64,000 nt of DNA from Dasypus novemcinctus. Lineage: Eukaryota; Chordata; Mammalia; Cingulata; Dasypodidae. The position numbers were made by a program, and so were the translations under genes. The notes under the pieces are model-generated. The model did not search any database, was not told where the DNA came from, and was given only the letters and a program-made list of their open reading frames with translations. Shown piece by piece: positions 9,575-22,796 of the stretch (positions are counted from its first letter, which is position 1; every line of letters starts with the position of its first letter). The DNA is taken from contig NC_080676.1 in NCBI RefSeq assembly GCF_030445035.2, positions 15,352,940 to 15,416,939 of the forward strand, written 5' to 3'.

Positions 9575-10425
9575 ATTGAAGTCAGTAGACCTTATGGTAG
9601 AAGCAAGGTCAGACAGATTTTTGCAAACCCTCACGCATATAATATAAATTCCATTTCAATAAATAGTGATCATGAAACACATCTTTATTCAGATAATCTG
9701 AGAATTAACCTGTGGCATTTAAAAATCAAAGACAGATGTTTTAACATCACAGACATTAAACAGGTCGACATGGAAGAGCTGAAGGAAGAGGTTGCCACAG
9801 CCACATTCTACCCACACCAATGCAACCTGTTTGTCTAAAGCAGCAGGCTTTGTGGGATGGGCTCTTCAGCCCTGTATACGGACTTTCAAAGTGTTCTGAA
9901 GAACCTGAAGAGCCCAGCAGTGGGTCTTCCTTTTCAGAAATAATTTCTTCCATATCTGATGTGAAATGTAGTCATGGTGCTTGGTACATGATAACCCTAG
10001 ACAATGAAAGCGCGGGATCTCAACATGACAGCGGGCAGTGAAGGGTACCAGATTCATGAATGTCATCCAAGCAAGCTCTGCTCTTTGCATGAAAACGACA
10101 GCATCTTTGACAAGTTTGAATATTGCCTGTTGCTGGAACTGTTCTGATAATGCTATTATGACTGGATCCTACAACTTCTGTAGAAAATTTGATAGAAATA
10201 ACAGAGACGGATGTTACACTGGAAGATTCAAGAGAGAGCAGCAAACATCCAGCCAGCTTAAAGGCTGGAAAATATGGTCAGGTGGTAAGAGAAAGAAAGA
10301 GGAGGTTACTGTTGTCGTGCTGGACTTTGTAAGAAGATTCCTCACACAACCTGGTACCTCCTGAAGAAAATTATTGCTGTAGCTACAACCAATAATTTGT
10401 ATGTATTCTAGGACAAAATCAACTA
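9575..10425 (+). pseudogene. PPP2R2A pseudogene: PPP2R2A-like processed pseudogene, 5' truncated
   Basis: Translations in shifted frames match the C-terminal two thirds of the PP2A B55-alpha regulatory subunit, a WD40 propeller protein. Seen pieces include IFANPHAYNINSISINSD and LRINLWHLKIKDRCFNI near 9620-9740, EIISSISDVK near 9940, DRN near 10190, SGGKRKKEEV near 10280, and at 10385-10423 a TTNNLY-like end. The order follows the parent with no introns. Several frameshifts and stops break it, and the N-terminal third is missing. A different B55 paralogue as parent is possible, though the tail best fits the alpha form as I remember it. No intact product is encoded. Confidence 0.82.
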
Positions 10426-11252
10426 GAGGCTATTTGGAGACCAAGTCTTATCTTGCACAGGTAAGCCCAGTTGTTTTTTCTGTGGGAGAAAATGCATGTA
10501 TCCTCCTCTCTGTTCAGAACACTGAGGACCCAGGAGAGCTGCTGGCCTCGACTGGCATCCATGGCGTGGTTCTGTCTTCAGTGGGTGTCACTGCTCATGG
10601 GAACAATCAACCAGAAGCAGAAGCCATGGAAAGTGCTCAATAAAGGCCATTATTTATAAAAATATATTTACTTAAGTCTGAGACTTCCTTTCCAGTTTAG
10701 AGACCAAAAAATTAACCTTCAGTAGGAAAGTCAAATATAACATTTCTCTCTTTCTCTCCAAATTTTTCCTTCTTTCTCTGCTGTCATATTTGGGTCTTCA
10801 CACATCTGTCCACACCCTCCCTGTCCTTTCTCTGCTACCATGGATGACAAGGGATCTGAGAGGGCCTGCTGGGATAATCCCTTAAAAAAAAACAACCTAT
10901 AGGAAGGGTGTTTAAATCTGAAAAAGAAATCAACTGCATTGCCCTTTATGGCCCAGCTTTGTAAGTCACAGTGTCATTCCCACCGTACTCAATGGATTGA
11001 CACAGCCACAGTCAGGCAGTCAGGACTCAAGGGGAGGGGGCGAGGCCCCATCCCTCAGTAGGAGGAGTGTCAAAGAACTTTGTTCCCGAGTTTTAAAATC
11101 CCCAGTGTTCCAGACAAGGAAACCATTCCTTATAGCATCTGTTAAAAAACAGTCTATTTACTCTCATTTTACTTACCTCAGTTTTGGAAATGTCTGAAAA
11201 TGCTCAAGTATACTCTACCTAATAATAATTTTGATCTTTCCATCTGAGATAG
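10426..11252. other. Intergenic, no gene recognised
   Basis: No coding feature or named repeat seen. The start may be 3' UTR of the neighbouring pseudogene, since an aataaa lies at about 10639. Confidence 0.4.
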
Positions 11253-11819
11253 TGTTTTAGTTTGTCAAAGGGATGCTAATGCAAAGTACCAGAAATGTGT
11301 TGGCTTTTATAAAGGGGATTTGTTTGAGGTAAATGCTTGTAGTTTCAAGACCATAGAAAGTCTAAATTGAGGCACCATCAAAGTCAACTGCCACGTGTTG
11401 AAATAAGGTGGTCTCTGACCTCTGCCCAGGTGTCAGCCTTTCTCTCTGAGCTCACCACCTCCTCTTGAGCTGCTCTGAGGGCCAAGCCTCTTGGGGTTCC
11501 ATGCTTAAGTGACCAATTCCCTAGTTCGCTCTCTTACATGGCAGGATCTTCCTTTTCCTGTGTCTCTCTGTGTCTTTGCATCCCCCTTTATATCAGACCC
11601 AGCAAGGGGTGGAGACTTAACCTGAGTCCCACCTCACTGACATAGCCTATTCAAAAGTCCTAAAGGGATCTTATCAGTAATCTAATCGAGTGAAAGTAGT
11701 AAGCCCCTCAACTGAGTTTATAGCACTCAAGGGGTGCCACACCCAGAGGAATAGATTAGATTGCAAACCTCCTCTTTCTCTTTTGGGGATTCATAAAATA
11801 ATCCCCTCAAATTGCCACA
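11253..11819 (-). mobile_element. MaLR-like solo LTR, copy 1
   Basis: The element is bounded on + by TG (11253) and CA (11818-11819) and flanked by a perfect 5-bp duplication, gatag, at 11248-11252 and 11820-11824. Its ends match those at 32240-33103 (opposite strand) and 37380-37826 (same strand). Five-base duplications and a THE1-like end architecture suggest an ERVL/MaLR-type LTR, probably specific to Xenarthra. Confidence 0.82.
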
Positions 11820-12189
11820 GATAGAAAATCATAAATAATTTTAAGTAATCTTAATATTTCACCTTCTGAGTGGCATCTCACAACTCAGAAATATATGAAA
11901 CATGTAACATGCCAATAAAGAGAAACTGTCATTACATTTGAAATTGGAGTATGACCTTCCAAACTATTGTAAATTTAAAGTTGGGGATTTCCCGATCATT
12001 ATGGAGAGAGCATATTTCAGTTATGACTTAGAGACTGGGTCACTCTTATATCAGCTTGCATTGATTGACGTACCAAACTCTTAAATCTTTCTTAAATATC
12101 TTTTAAAAATATTGTTTAAGAATGTTCTTAAACTTTTAAACAGCAGAGAAGCTCTTGGAAAATCCATCAGTGGGTTCTATATATTCTTG

Positions 12190-12550
12190 GCATGAGGGAT
12201 TGTCTTGCAATAAGAGCATATCCAGGGCCTCCTGACTCGTGTGGTAAGCTGGCCCATGCACAGTGCTGCCGTGTTCAAGGAGTGCCCTGCCACGCAGGGG
12301 CAGCCCACGTGCAAGAAGTGCCCCGCAAGGAGAGCCACGCCGCATGGAAAAAGTGTAGCCCTCCCAGGAGTGCTGCCACATACAAGGAGAGCTGACACAG
12401 CAAGATGACGCAATAAAGAGACACAGTTTCCCAGTGCTGCCTGATAATGCTAGCAGACGCAGAACCCACAGTGAATGGACACAGAGAGCAGAGAACTGGG
12501 GAGAAGGCGAGAGAAATAAATAAAATAAATCTTAAAAAAAAAAAAAAAGG
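12190..12550 (+). repeat. Long-form DAS SINE
   Basis: The characteristic long DAS body (aaggagtgccctgccacgca, agcaagatgacgcaat, aaataaataaaataaatc tail) is clear. The tRNA-like head is degraded. Confidence 0.88.
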
Positions 12551-14275
12551 ACCGTCTATAACATCTATAACTGGCACATCACAGCAACCAGGTGTCAGGA
12601 GAGGGAAGTGAGCACAGGACTGAGGATGCCATATGGGAAAGCAAAGGAAGAAGGGGTGACCGAGCACCTCAGAGTCACTAGGAATACTGTTGGGACCTAC
12701 TGTTTAATTTCTTCGGCACTTGGAATTTTGTGGTTGACCTGTCCCAGCAGAGGTCCAAGAACATGTTAGTTAAATTATGCTAATACGGTGAAAAGTTGTC
12801 TTTTCAATTCTGGATTTTATACAGACACTTACCCAGTTCTCTATGTTCAGAGGGGCACAAATATTTTACTGTGAATTAAAGATATTATTTTTCTAGCATT
12901 TGAATATCACAAAATACAATTCGTTAAATCCTAATTTTATCTCATTCATAACTTCTATAACATGTGAAGTTGATCTTAAAAGAAGAAAAGAATAGTATCT
13001 GGAAATTGATCAGGGAGTTTTAGGCATAGTTACAGGTGGGAAAATGTAAATAAAAATTCAAAGAGTTTGACCGTGATAATACGTAGTATTTAAAAATGCA
13101 ATTCATGTTCTGATTAGTATAGTTTTTGCATTTGGGAATCATACAATAATCCATATTTCTCTATTATTTGTACAATGTGTGTAACAGGAAAGGCTGTATC
13201 TTGGAGCACAAAGTAATTATCAATTAAAAGTTTTTTCATAACAAAAAAACCCAACAGTCTAATCCTGTGAACTTGGTCTCTGGAATGAGCCGCCAACAGA
13301 AGCAATGAAAGTGTTCAGAGCCCAGTGAGGCAGCGGCAGACTTGGACAGTTTGGGGACTTGGTTGGACTGGGCATCAGAAGGATCAAAGGTTCTTCAGGA
13401 GCCTTGGAGAAGGTGCTATATGGTGCATTGTGGGACACAGGCTCAAGAACAACAGAAACTGTCATCAAATGACAACTTACTACTTTTGCAGCCCAGCACA
13501 AAGGGTCCAAAAGAGAAGGGGAAGAGACACCATTGTGGCTGGTCTCCAGAGGAGACTAACTGCTGGGGTCAGGGTTGGTGGATGGCAGCTTTGCCCAGCC
13601 AACTTCCAAGGCAAGTCTATGCTTCTGCGGTTGAGGTATTTACACAATCAGGGGGAGGCGGTCCTACCACTGAGAAGCCCTGCCCTGATAAGCACTGGTG
13701 CTGCTTGCTCCTGGTCCAGGTTTAAGATCTGGTCAGGCTTTTTCACTAGATCTAGTGATCTAGTCTCCCCGAGGCTGTTAAATGTAAACATATTGAAACA
13801 GCTCCACCCAATAGAAAAGGTGGCATGGATGAGAGGAGGGGAGGGCTATGAGGAAAATGGGAAAATACAGTAGAAGTAAATTACATAAAATACGTATAAT
13901 TCAACCATCCAGAAGTAACCAGAATTTATGTTTCAATGTATTTCTTTTAGTGTTGTGCCTGCACACATGTGAGTGAGAATGTTTGTGGTTTATGTGTGGA
14001 GTGTGTGTGTATGATAAGCAACATTGTGACCATTCAATGAAACAGTTTTGTTATTGTGACCATTCAATGAAACACTTTTATTTTTGTCTTTCAACCCCAA
14101 AATTAGCTTGCATTTTAGTGTAAATCTATTCTAAAGAGATTTACATTTCAGCTTTATTCACTTCTGGCGTGTTGGCTGAAGTTGGCCTTCACAGAGTTTC
14201 TTTGTGCCTAAGTCTTCCTGGGTCAGTGCCACCTGCCTGCCACTGAGTTTTGTTTTTAAAAATTTACCAAGTTTG
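12551..14275. other. Intergenic, no gene recognised
   Basis: There is an open frame at 13325-13873 (182 codons) whose translation I do not recognise, and a second frame overlaps it; I do not call it a gene. A 30-bp-period tandem duplication sits at 14023-14074 and a 14-bp palindrome (cactagatctagtg) near 13745. Confidence 0.4.
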
Positions 14276-14692
14276 GGAAGCAGATGTGGCTCAACTGATA
14301 GAGCATCTGCCTACCATATAGGAGGTCCAGGATTCAAACCCAGGGTCTCCTGACCCATTGCAGCTGGCTCACGCACAGTGCTGATGTGCACAAGGAGTGC
14401 CATGCCATACAGGGGTGTCCCCCACGTAGGGTAGCCCCACATGCAAGGAGTGCACCCCACAAGGAGAGCTACCCTGCATGAAAAAAGCACAGCCTGCCCA
14501 GGAGTGGCACCACACACCGAGAGCTGGCACAGCAAGATGACACAACAAAACGAGACACAGATTCCCAGCGCCGCCGAGAATGAAAGCGGACACAGAAGAA
14601 TGCACAGTGAATAGACACAAGAGAGCAGACAAGGGTGGGGGTGGGGGGTGGGAAGGGGAGAGAAATAAATAAATAAATAAATCTTAAAAAAA
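14276..14692 (+). repeat. Long-form DAS SINE, near complete
   Basis: Starts gggaagcagatgtggctca with intact tRNA-like A and B boxes, passes through the long DAS body, and ends in aaataaataaataaataa followed by a short A tail. Confidence 0.93.
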
Positions 14693-16095
14693 TTTTTTCT
14701 TTACCAAGTTGGAGAGGTCTTCTCAATGTCTAAATGAACAAAGTAACTAATTACTTCTGTCTATAAACCTAAAGGCCAAAGCTCGGTTATAATAACGCTT
14801 CTGCCCTGTGAACCAGTCCCTGCCATCTTCTGTCAATGTGCCACTCCTTGTGCAGTAGCAAAGCAGCAAAGAATACAAGGAAAAGTTACTATAATCAACC
14901 ATCAGTCATCATTTATAGAAACTATTGACATGTCCGCAGATTGCCCGTTTGTCCACTGGAGAGTACCTCTTGCTTTCTCCTTGGAACAAATGTCAGAAAT
15001 AATGTAATGGATTCTTCTCCCCTCAGCTGGGAATTTTACCTAACTGCAACTGGAAAAGAGGCCAACAAACATATCCCTTGGCTCCTATGCCTACTTCTGA
15101 GACATCTGTAGGATTCTGTTAGGAATCTCTCTTGGCAGATCCTCTTTGTCAGAATCCAACTCCCTAACTCCGACCACTTCATGGGGCCTAAGCAGGAAGC
15201 CTCTGCAGACCAAATTGTTGAGGAAAAAATTATTCCCAGATCTATACCCTAGGGCAAAGCTACAGCCAAGAGTAAAATGTATCCTGCTAACGGCCTTAGA
15301 AGAGCACAAAAACAAAACAAAACAAAACAGGGAGACAGGTGGAATATGCAACATGTCAGATTTTTAAACAAAAATTAACTTTTTTTCTTATGACCAATTG
15401 ATACTTCCTAATAGCATTGTCTCCTTTAAAGTAGTCATCACAGCTAGAGACACAATTATTCAATGGTGCAGTTCCTACCCACACCCTCTTCACTCCTCTT
15501 TTGAAATTATCTTTACAGAGGTCATCATAATGCTTTGCTTATATTCAATGGCATGCTTTGCTTATATTCAATGGCATCAATTCCAAATTTATTTAGTCCC
15601 TGTTCTTGTTAGTCATTGTTGCAGGCAGTGAGGACATAGTGGTAAACATGAGTGGCAAATCCCCTGCCATCTTAGAATTTACTTTAAAAAAACAACAACT
15701 GATAAATAATATTCCTGATGGCTTTAAGTGCTGAGAAGAAGGAGAAAGTCACTTGGGGGAATGGAAATATTTTAGATAGTCAGGGCCTGCCTTTCTGAGG
15801 AAGTGACATACGAAGAGAAGGAATTAACTACCTTATTAATTAAGCTACCTTATTAAGTAACAATCTAGTAAATCTTCTAGAAGGTAGATTTGAGATAAGT
15901 GAGTGAATGTGGTAAGTGATGCTACTGAGTTACAGAGTTTATGGCGCAAACTGCATTTTGTGGTTTGGGGATTGATTTCCAAAAGATGATTTCCAAAACT
16001 GCTTGAGCAAAGGAGGTCTTAGAAGATCCCCTGAGGCTGGCCTCACCCCAGCTGTACTGTTACTAAGAGGAAATACTGTGCTAACAATGCATGTA
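14693..16095. other. Intergenic, no gene recognised
   Basis: No coding feature. A 23-bp-period tandem duplication is present at 15530-15577. Confidence 0.4.
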
Positions 16096-16560
16096 TGTGG
16101 GGAGCCATGGTAATGGACCACAGGGGATCTCAGCGAGCGTGCGCGAGGCACACCGCTCACCTTATGAACGGAGAGACCATGCCTGTCAACATGGCGACCG
16201 TCCCTCTCTTCTTCCTCTTCCTTGTTCTTCTTCCACTATAATCTCCTGGGCAAAAAGCGTCGCGCCTGCGCAGTACTACTCCAGGGCCACAATCGGCGTG
16301 AAGATGAATACACTGTCATACCTCTTTGCCTAGTTCTATGACAGCAAGTAATGCTCAAGCTGATTTATTAGTAGGGTGTTTACAAAGTGCTCATGATTAC
16401 CATGCTCTCTTGTCCCCCCAGTTCCCACTCCCTTTTTCAGGTCTTGGTTCGATTGGCCCGTGGGACGGGTCACATGTATATGTGAGGGCAGTTAAGCTTG
16501 CAAACAATTTACTTTCTCTGGGAATTGAACATGAATTGTGTGTGGGTAGATGATATGGTT
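16096..16560 (+). mobile_element. Second betaretroviral remnant (LTR-like piece plus integrase start)
   Basis: A GC-richer stretch beginning tgtggggagccatgg and containing atggcgacc and cgcgcctgcgcagta has the look of an ERV class II LTR. Directly after, 16345-16420 encodes NAQADLLVG then SAHDYHALL, which fits the RNase H end/integrase start of betaretroviruses. The two parts are joined by a large deletion. Extent to the right is uncertain. Confidence 0.5.
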
Positions 16561-17204
16561 TTACACTGTTTTTAAATTTATTTTCTTTCCTTTTTCTTTT
16601 TCCTTTGTTTGGTTAGATATGCTGTACAAACTTAAGTATACTTCAGCCTAGAGCCTGTCTGAATGATGACATATTCAAACTTAGAGGAGGATGAAGTAAC
16701 AAAGCCTCATAGAGATCTAGAAACATGGTTTCTTATTCATAAAGAGGACTTTAACTTATCTAGACATATGGAAACATGGCATCCATACACATTTTTTCCA
16801 TTTCATTTACTTTACCACTCAGTTTTTGAGGATCTTCCCGTAAGTTTCTGACTCAACTTTCATTGCAGATGACTTAATCTTCCATCTAACCAAAGAGAGG
16901 GAACATGATAATTTAACAAATCCGCGATCCCTGGGTAGGATGCCAGGAGCCTCAAAAGGGATTAGTTTTGTGGGTTGGCGCTTTTCATCTTTTCTTTGTC
17001 TTTAGAAAATCAGTGTTTACATATGGCCTGCTAACTAGGCATGTCTTTTATCCCTTGAGGGTATTTCTGGGTCAGTTTGCTTTGCTAGCTCGTAAGAGAC
17101 TGTGGAAAAGCCCGGCTTAGCTACCTTGTATTGAGCAAACCAAGTTCAGTTCCCATTCTTCCTTCTTTTATTTTACCTGGTAAAAAAGCTAATGTTTGGA
17201 TAGT

Positions 17205-17390
17205 TCAATTTTACCCAACTATATTATCTCATTTTAATTCTCATAATAAAGCTGTGCAAACCAAGGCAGGAATTGCCCACTTAATTTTGCAGATGGAGAA
17301 GAAAAGGAGCAAGGGCTTAATTTCTAGCCTAATATCACTTAGCAAGAGCAGCGGCTGGACTCAATCCACAGGCTGCCCCAGCACGTCTAC
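17205..17390 (-). repeat. MIR SINE
   Basis: Reverse-complement MIR pattern (ttatctcattttaattctca ... ttttgcagatggagaa). Confidence 0.6.
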
Positions 17391-18619
17391 TACATCCTTT
17401 CTAATCCATTACAATTCCTCTGCAGGAAACATCCACTACTTACCACATAACCACTTTCCCACTCCTAACTAAATATTAGACACATAAAATGTAAGCATCT
17501 GTTTTTCTCTGGTATATATCAGTATTGACAATTAGTGTGGTTAATGGAGTTTACTATTTGGCAGAGGTTAAAAGTCTTATTTCTCTTCAGGAGACCCTTG
17601 ACACTAGGAGGCTTTATGGTTTATGTATGAAACTGACACTGAAGCAGCAGTCAGGAGATAAATTTACCTGAATTCCTAATTTTTAATTCAACAGATTAGC
17701 TGTATCCTAAAGCTTACATTCCCACATGAAAGCAAGATGATACAGAGAGAAAGTTTCAAAATAGTTCTACAAACTCACATACACACTCCCAGACAAACCC
17801 TGGCCAGCCCATCTGTGGTTCACTTGATTTAGAACTTTTTTCTGTGGTCCAAAAAAGAAATTAGTCAAACAGCAAAAACTGAAAGTAGGTTTAATCGGTG
17901 GAAAGCAGGGAAACTCGAGGGCAGGGCTGGGAGACATGGGAACAGAGTTTTGGAGTTATTTATTTTGTTGAGTGGGGGAATCCAAAAAAAGAAGCTGAGC
18001 CAGTTATAAAGCCTAAGATGACTGGGGAAGGGAGATGAATAAACACTTTTACAACATTTTATTAGGTATTAACCTCTCTACTTCCTCCTCAAGTATTCCA
18101 TCTCCTTAAAGCTCCTTTGCTTACAGTGAAGAATTACATTAATCTTCAGTGATTTTGGGGAGTATCACTTGCATTTCATGTGTAGGGCTGCCAGATTTAA
18201 CAAATAAAAACACAGAAAGCCCAAGTAAATTTGAGTTTTAGATAAGCAACGAATGTTTGTTTTTATATAAGCCATTCTCAAATATTGCATGAAACACACT
18301 TTTATTAAAAAGTTATATCTGAAATTCATATCTAACTTGTACCCTGTATTACATCTGGTAGCACTGTTCATTTGGCTCAGACATAGATAAAAACAACAAA
18401 GTTTACTTTTTTGGATTTCATGCACATTGGAGGAACGCTTACTGGAGGCCTTCAGACAATAGCATCTCTTCCCAGCTTCACCTGCACGTTGGAATTCCTG
18501 AGGAACTCCTGATTTTGAGGTAGCTGCTCTGGGATTCTTTGGGGGCATAGGAAATTTTCAAGGCATTGCTGGTGGCACTAATGTGCGACAGGGAGGAAAT
18601 GGTGGCTAATAATCCAAAC

Positions 18620-18765
18620 AAGTGGTTCTAAACCTGCACTGCATTTAACAAACACCTCGGCAGGGGGGAGTTGGGGAGGGAGGTTGACTTTCAAAAAACA
18701 CCCATGCCCTGCTGCCACCCCAGAGCAATGAAATCAATTTCTGAAGGTCAGGCCCCTACTTTTCT
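18620..18765. repeat. MER5-like hAT-Charlie remnant
   Basis: A gtggttctaaacctgcactg start and a cagagcaatgaaatcaattt-like interior resemble MER5-family nonautonomous DNA transposons. The match is diverged. Confidence 0.45.
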
Positions 18766-19079
18766 CTTATGAAAAACTTCATAGTAAATGTTAATGTGTT
18801 GGCAGGATAAGAAGCAGTAAATTCTAAGCTAAAATTAACATCTAATACAGATTCAACCATCAGAAACTTTTAAGTTTATCTTCAATTTTTAAAATTATGA
18901 AATTAATATTTATTATACTAAATTCAAACAATGCAGAAATATCTTAAATAAAGATGAACTTCCCCAATTCTACGTGCCAGAGGCATCCAGTCTTAGAAAC
19001 TTTATCCGTGTCTTTCATTTCTCAAGCATATTTTTTAACTTCCTGTTTTTATATTTTTTTCACCTCCCACCTAATGGCT

Positions 19080-20480
19080 TTATTATCATTACTATTATTT
19101 TTCTCTGCATGCGGTAACATATATGCAGCACAAAATTTCCCAGTCCAACCAACTTTGAGCATACATGTTCCTTTTCAGATTGTCCATTTATGGTGTTCAG
19201 TAACACTACTGAATTTTGCATGTTGGTTTTGTATGTCCCTACTTTTCTGAGTTCATTTATTAGCTCTAATAGTGATGTGGGCTATGGGTGAGAGGCTCTT
19301 TGTCTCTTCAGAGATAACCTTAACCTAGGCTGCCTGTCCTGACTTGTGGGTGTGGGATGGTGAGAGGCTGCTGTCCTGCCCTTGGTGACCGTAGCAACGA
19401 CTCCAGTCCCAGGAAACAGTTTATCAATGCAAAGTCCATAAACTTTAAATATTCAGGGAAAATGCAAACCAAATGGGCTAAAAGCTTATCTAGAATGTAT
19501 GAAGTCCATGCTAAAAGCTTACCTTGGATGTGGAAGATATATGCTAATTCAAGCCTATTGAGAACTGAAACAAAAGGACCATTTGGCCTTTCCTCTCTGT
19601 ATAAAAGGGACTCAAAAATCTTGTTCCAGGCTCGGAATTGAAACAGAAAGCTCCCGAATTTGGCCAGCTGTCAATAAACCATTTTTCCTTCTCAAAATCA
19701 TTCCTGAGTCCTGGCCTCTCTATACGCAAATAATTGAACCTCTCTCAAATTCTACAACAGTAGCTTGTCAATTCTTTGGGATTTTCTACATGTAGAACCA
19801 GGTCATCTGCAGATAGAGGTAGTTTTACTTTCTCCTCTCCAAATTAGATACCTTTTATTTCTTTTTCTTGCATAATTGCTCTAGTCAGAATTTCCAGTAT
19901 ACTGTTGAACAGCAGTGATAAAAGTGGCATCCTGGTCTTAGTGGGGAAAGCTTTCAGGCTTTCATTGTTGAGTGTAATGTTGTGTGTTTTTTCATACATG
20001 CTTTTTATCACATTGAGGAAGTTTCTCCATTTTGTTTTAACTTCTTATTAAAAATTTTTTCAAACAAATACAATAGGGAGAATTTTATACTGAAGCCCCC
20101 TGAATCCTTTATTCAGCTTCAACAAATATCAATATATGAGAAGACAAATTCTTTTAACATTTTAAAAGTGAGCCTTAATTTATATACAGTAATGTGTACA
20201 AATCTTAAGTGAGCTGGCCAATTTTTTTCAGTATTATGCTGACTCATGCATACATGACCAGATGTATACAGAAAACTTCTTTCTCCCAGAATGTTGCCTT
20301 CTGAGTCAACCACAGAGGTGACTAACCACTATTCTAACTTCTATCACTATAGATTACTTTGCCTGATCTTGAACTTCATATAAACGGAATTATCCAGTAT
20401 GTTTTTTTTTTTTTTTTTCCCAGTTTGGCTTGTTTTATACAAGATAATCTGTTTGCTTTTGGGGGCTATTGTGAATGCAG
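19080..20480 (-). mobile_element. L1 fragments, split by an ERV1-type LTR
   Basis: The + strand reads as reverse-complement L1 ORF2 on both sides of the LTR: gagttcatttattagctcta before 19273 and tttgggattttctacatgta, catctgcagatagaggtag after 19760. From 20040 to 20480 it resembles L1M 3'-region sequence, also reversed. All frames are broken. Confidence 0.7.
19273..19759 (+). mobile_element. ERV1-type solo LTR nested in L1
   Basis: Bounded by TG (19273) and CA (19758-19759). It has a TATA-like tgtataaaaggg near 19598 and an aataaa near 19674 followed by a pyrimidine-rich U5. The flanking four bases are atag and gtag, one mismatch from a 4-bp target duplication. It interrupts an L1 sequence that resumes on the other side. 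Confidence 0.65.
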
Positions 20481-22359
20481 TAGCTATGAAAATTTCCTTT
20501 AGTAAACATAGTGTCTTAATTAGCCTGAGCTGCTATCAGAACCACACAATGGGTTGGTTTAAACAATGGCAATATATTGCCTCATGGTTTGCTGAGAAAT
20601 TTGTGTGGATTATTGGACTCCACTCTGCTTGCATGTGCTTAAAAATTATTTAGGACTTCAGAAAAATTTGAGAGTGGGCTTTTGCATATTTTATTACTTA
20701 AAATATCAGTGTTATAAAAGATGCTGCATTAAAATGTTTTAAATCTCTGCTAAAAACTGGAATAAAAAAGGAACAGATATATGAAATTTTAGTTCTGCTT
20801 TTATAAGTAATTCTCAATGTAATTTTGTACACATGGACTGGACCTCTCTCAGTTTCCTCATCTGTATATTAAAGCTAAGAGTAGGAAGTCCTTAACACTC
20901 CCGATAAGTATAAAATCCTTTTATTCTATTCATTGAAACTTATAAATTAGTACTGAAATATTTTTGCCTGAAATAAATGGGCATATTTTAGTAAAGAAAT
21001 CCATGAGCTGATGCTGCCCTCTATTGTAGACTGTTTTATTCAGTTTTTTGACCTAGAGGGAAAAAGACTGCAAAACTAGATAAATACTTTGTTATTCTAA
21101 TTACTTTTCTCTCACTTTCCTTATTGGCCTACTTCTGCATAATCAAGACTTTCTAAAGCTGCCTAACTTCTGTTTGCTTCCATACATTATAAAGAAAAAA
21201 ATTAAAACTCAAATTATGTTTAGCAGCAAATCATCTGAACAAATGTTGTTTCAAAATTTTCAAGAAAAAGATTGTTTTCTATAAATTCCTCCAAAACATT
21301 TATCTGTGTCCAAATTGCAGAACAGCTTCCACCATATTAAATGAATGTCTTTAACCTTCAACACAGTATTATAAACATTAAATTTATTTTCAAAGACTCT
21401 GGAATTCAATAATGTGATGATGAAAATGTCGTATATGTCCTCTCAATAGAAAACAAAATATTTAGTTACAACTTAGAGCCAATAACTAGTATTAATTTCT
21501 AATTTCAAAACTATTTTAATTGTTTTGTTTGTTAAAGCATTTTCTCCTGTGTATTTCAAACAAAAAAATTGTGTGTAGTTTTAACAAATATGTTATTTCC
21601 ATTTCTGGCAATATTGCAAACTAGATAATCTTGAAACTCTTGCTGTAAAACACCTAGAAAGTCTGGCTATTTGTATTTATTTATAAATAAAAGCTATTTA
21701 AAGGCAAAGCTGAGCTCTGAGGAAAGGAAAATAATTCTGTAGAGGTTAAAAGAAAAAAAAAGGAACAATCTGAGGCAACAATCTGAGTGTTTAGCATAGA
21801 CGGGCTTTGTTTGGCTTCCCAGAAGGAAGGCTGTCACCACTTTTCATTAGCAAGGTGATTTGATTACAGCAAGCAGGAGGCCTTGGGCCTAAGCAAGGTG
21901 GAGTATTGGAACAGAGATGTCCAGTAAAGGTAACACCCTCAGAAGGACACACTGCAGGATAAAAGGTAAATCGGAAAAAAAATCACCCATTGGTAAACAG
22001 AAATTAAAGGAAAGCCTGACTGTTTTGAGTTGTTTTAGAGGCAGGAAAAATTGTTCACTGAGAACTCATAATCGAGATCTGTCCTAATTGTTTTGGAGTT
22101 CATATAAATAGTCAAGCACTACTTAGAAAACATACCAGGTGGTTTTCAGTTGGTGACACCACTGGAGCATCAGCAGAAGCAAAACAAACCACTCTGGAGA
22201 GAGCACATCCTCAGATAAGACCTGGCTGGAGCCTCATGGGTTTCCTAGCCATAACCCTAGACACATGAGGTAGTATGCCATCATTTCCATTTCTGTTCCT
22301 CTGTATTTCTGTACTAACAAAAACAAAAAAAACCAAGTATCACAACAAGGTCAAAGGTG
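20481..22359. other. Intergenic, AT-rich, no gene recognised
   Basis: I see a possible MIR scrap near 20845 (cagtttcctcatctgtata) and no coding feature. Confidence 0.4.
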
Positions 22360-22590
22360 CACATGGCATAGTGGCTTAGGGTGCAGTCTTTGGACCCAGC
22401 TTCACATAAAGGCTTTGAGGACTTGTATCTAGCTGGGTGACCTTGTGAGAGATACCTAACCTCAGTTTTCTCATTTGAAAATGGGAATTATAGTAGTAAT
22501 CCATCTCAAATGAGTATTATGAGAGTTAAGTGAATTTATACATGGAAAGAAAGTATAACAAGAACCGTGCCTGGAATATAGGCAGCCCTA
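22360..22590 (+). repeat. MIR SINE
   Basis: Head (ggcatagtggcttagggtgc), core (agctgggtgaccttgtgag, tcagttttctcatttg) and tail (gtgcctggaatata) all fit MIR in plus orientation. Confidence 0.85.
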
Positions 22591-22796
22591 AATTGATCTC
22601 ATTCTCTCTCTCTCACTCTCTGACTCAATCTCGAGGAATACCTAGCAACAACACATTTCCAAATTTTATAATTTTACATGACTAGCTCCTTTGAGAAGCA
22701 GCAGCACTGAGAAAGATCAAGCAAACAAAATGGGCAACGATTAAGTCATCTAATTACAATGCATGCTTTAGAATTACTTGTTTTTAGCTATTCCTT

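Noticed and set aside
13325-13873. 182-codon open frame with an overlapping 127-codon frame
   Set aside because: No recognisable domain, no conserved context and no intron signals; it lies among repeats. It could be an unrecognised retrocopy, but I cannot support a gene.
14276-14360. tRNA-like sequence with A and B box resemblance
   Set aside because: It is the head of a DAS SINE, not a functional tRNA gene.
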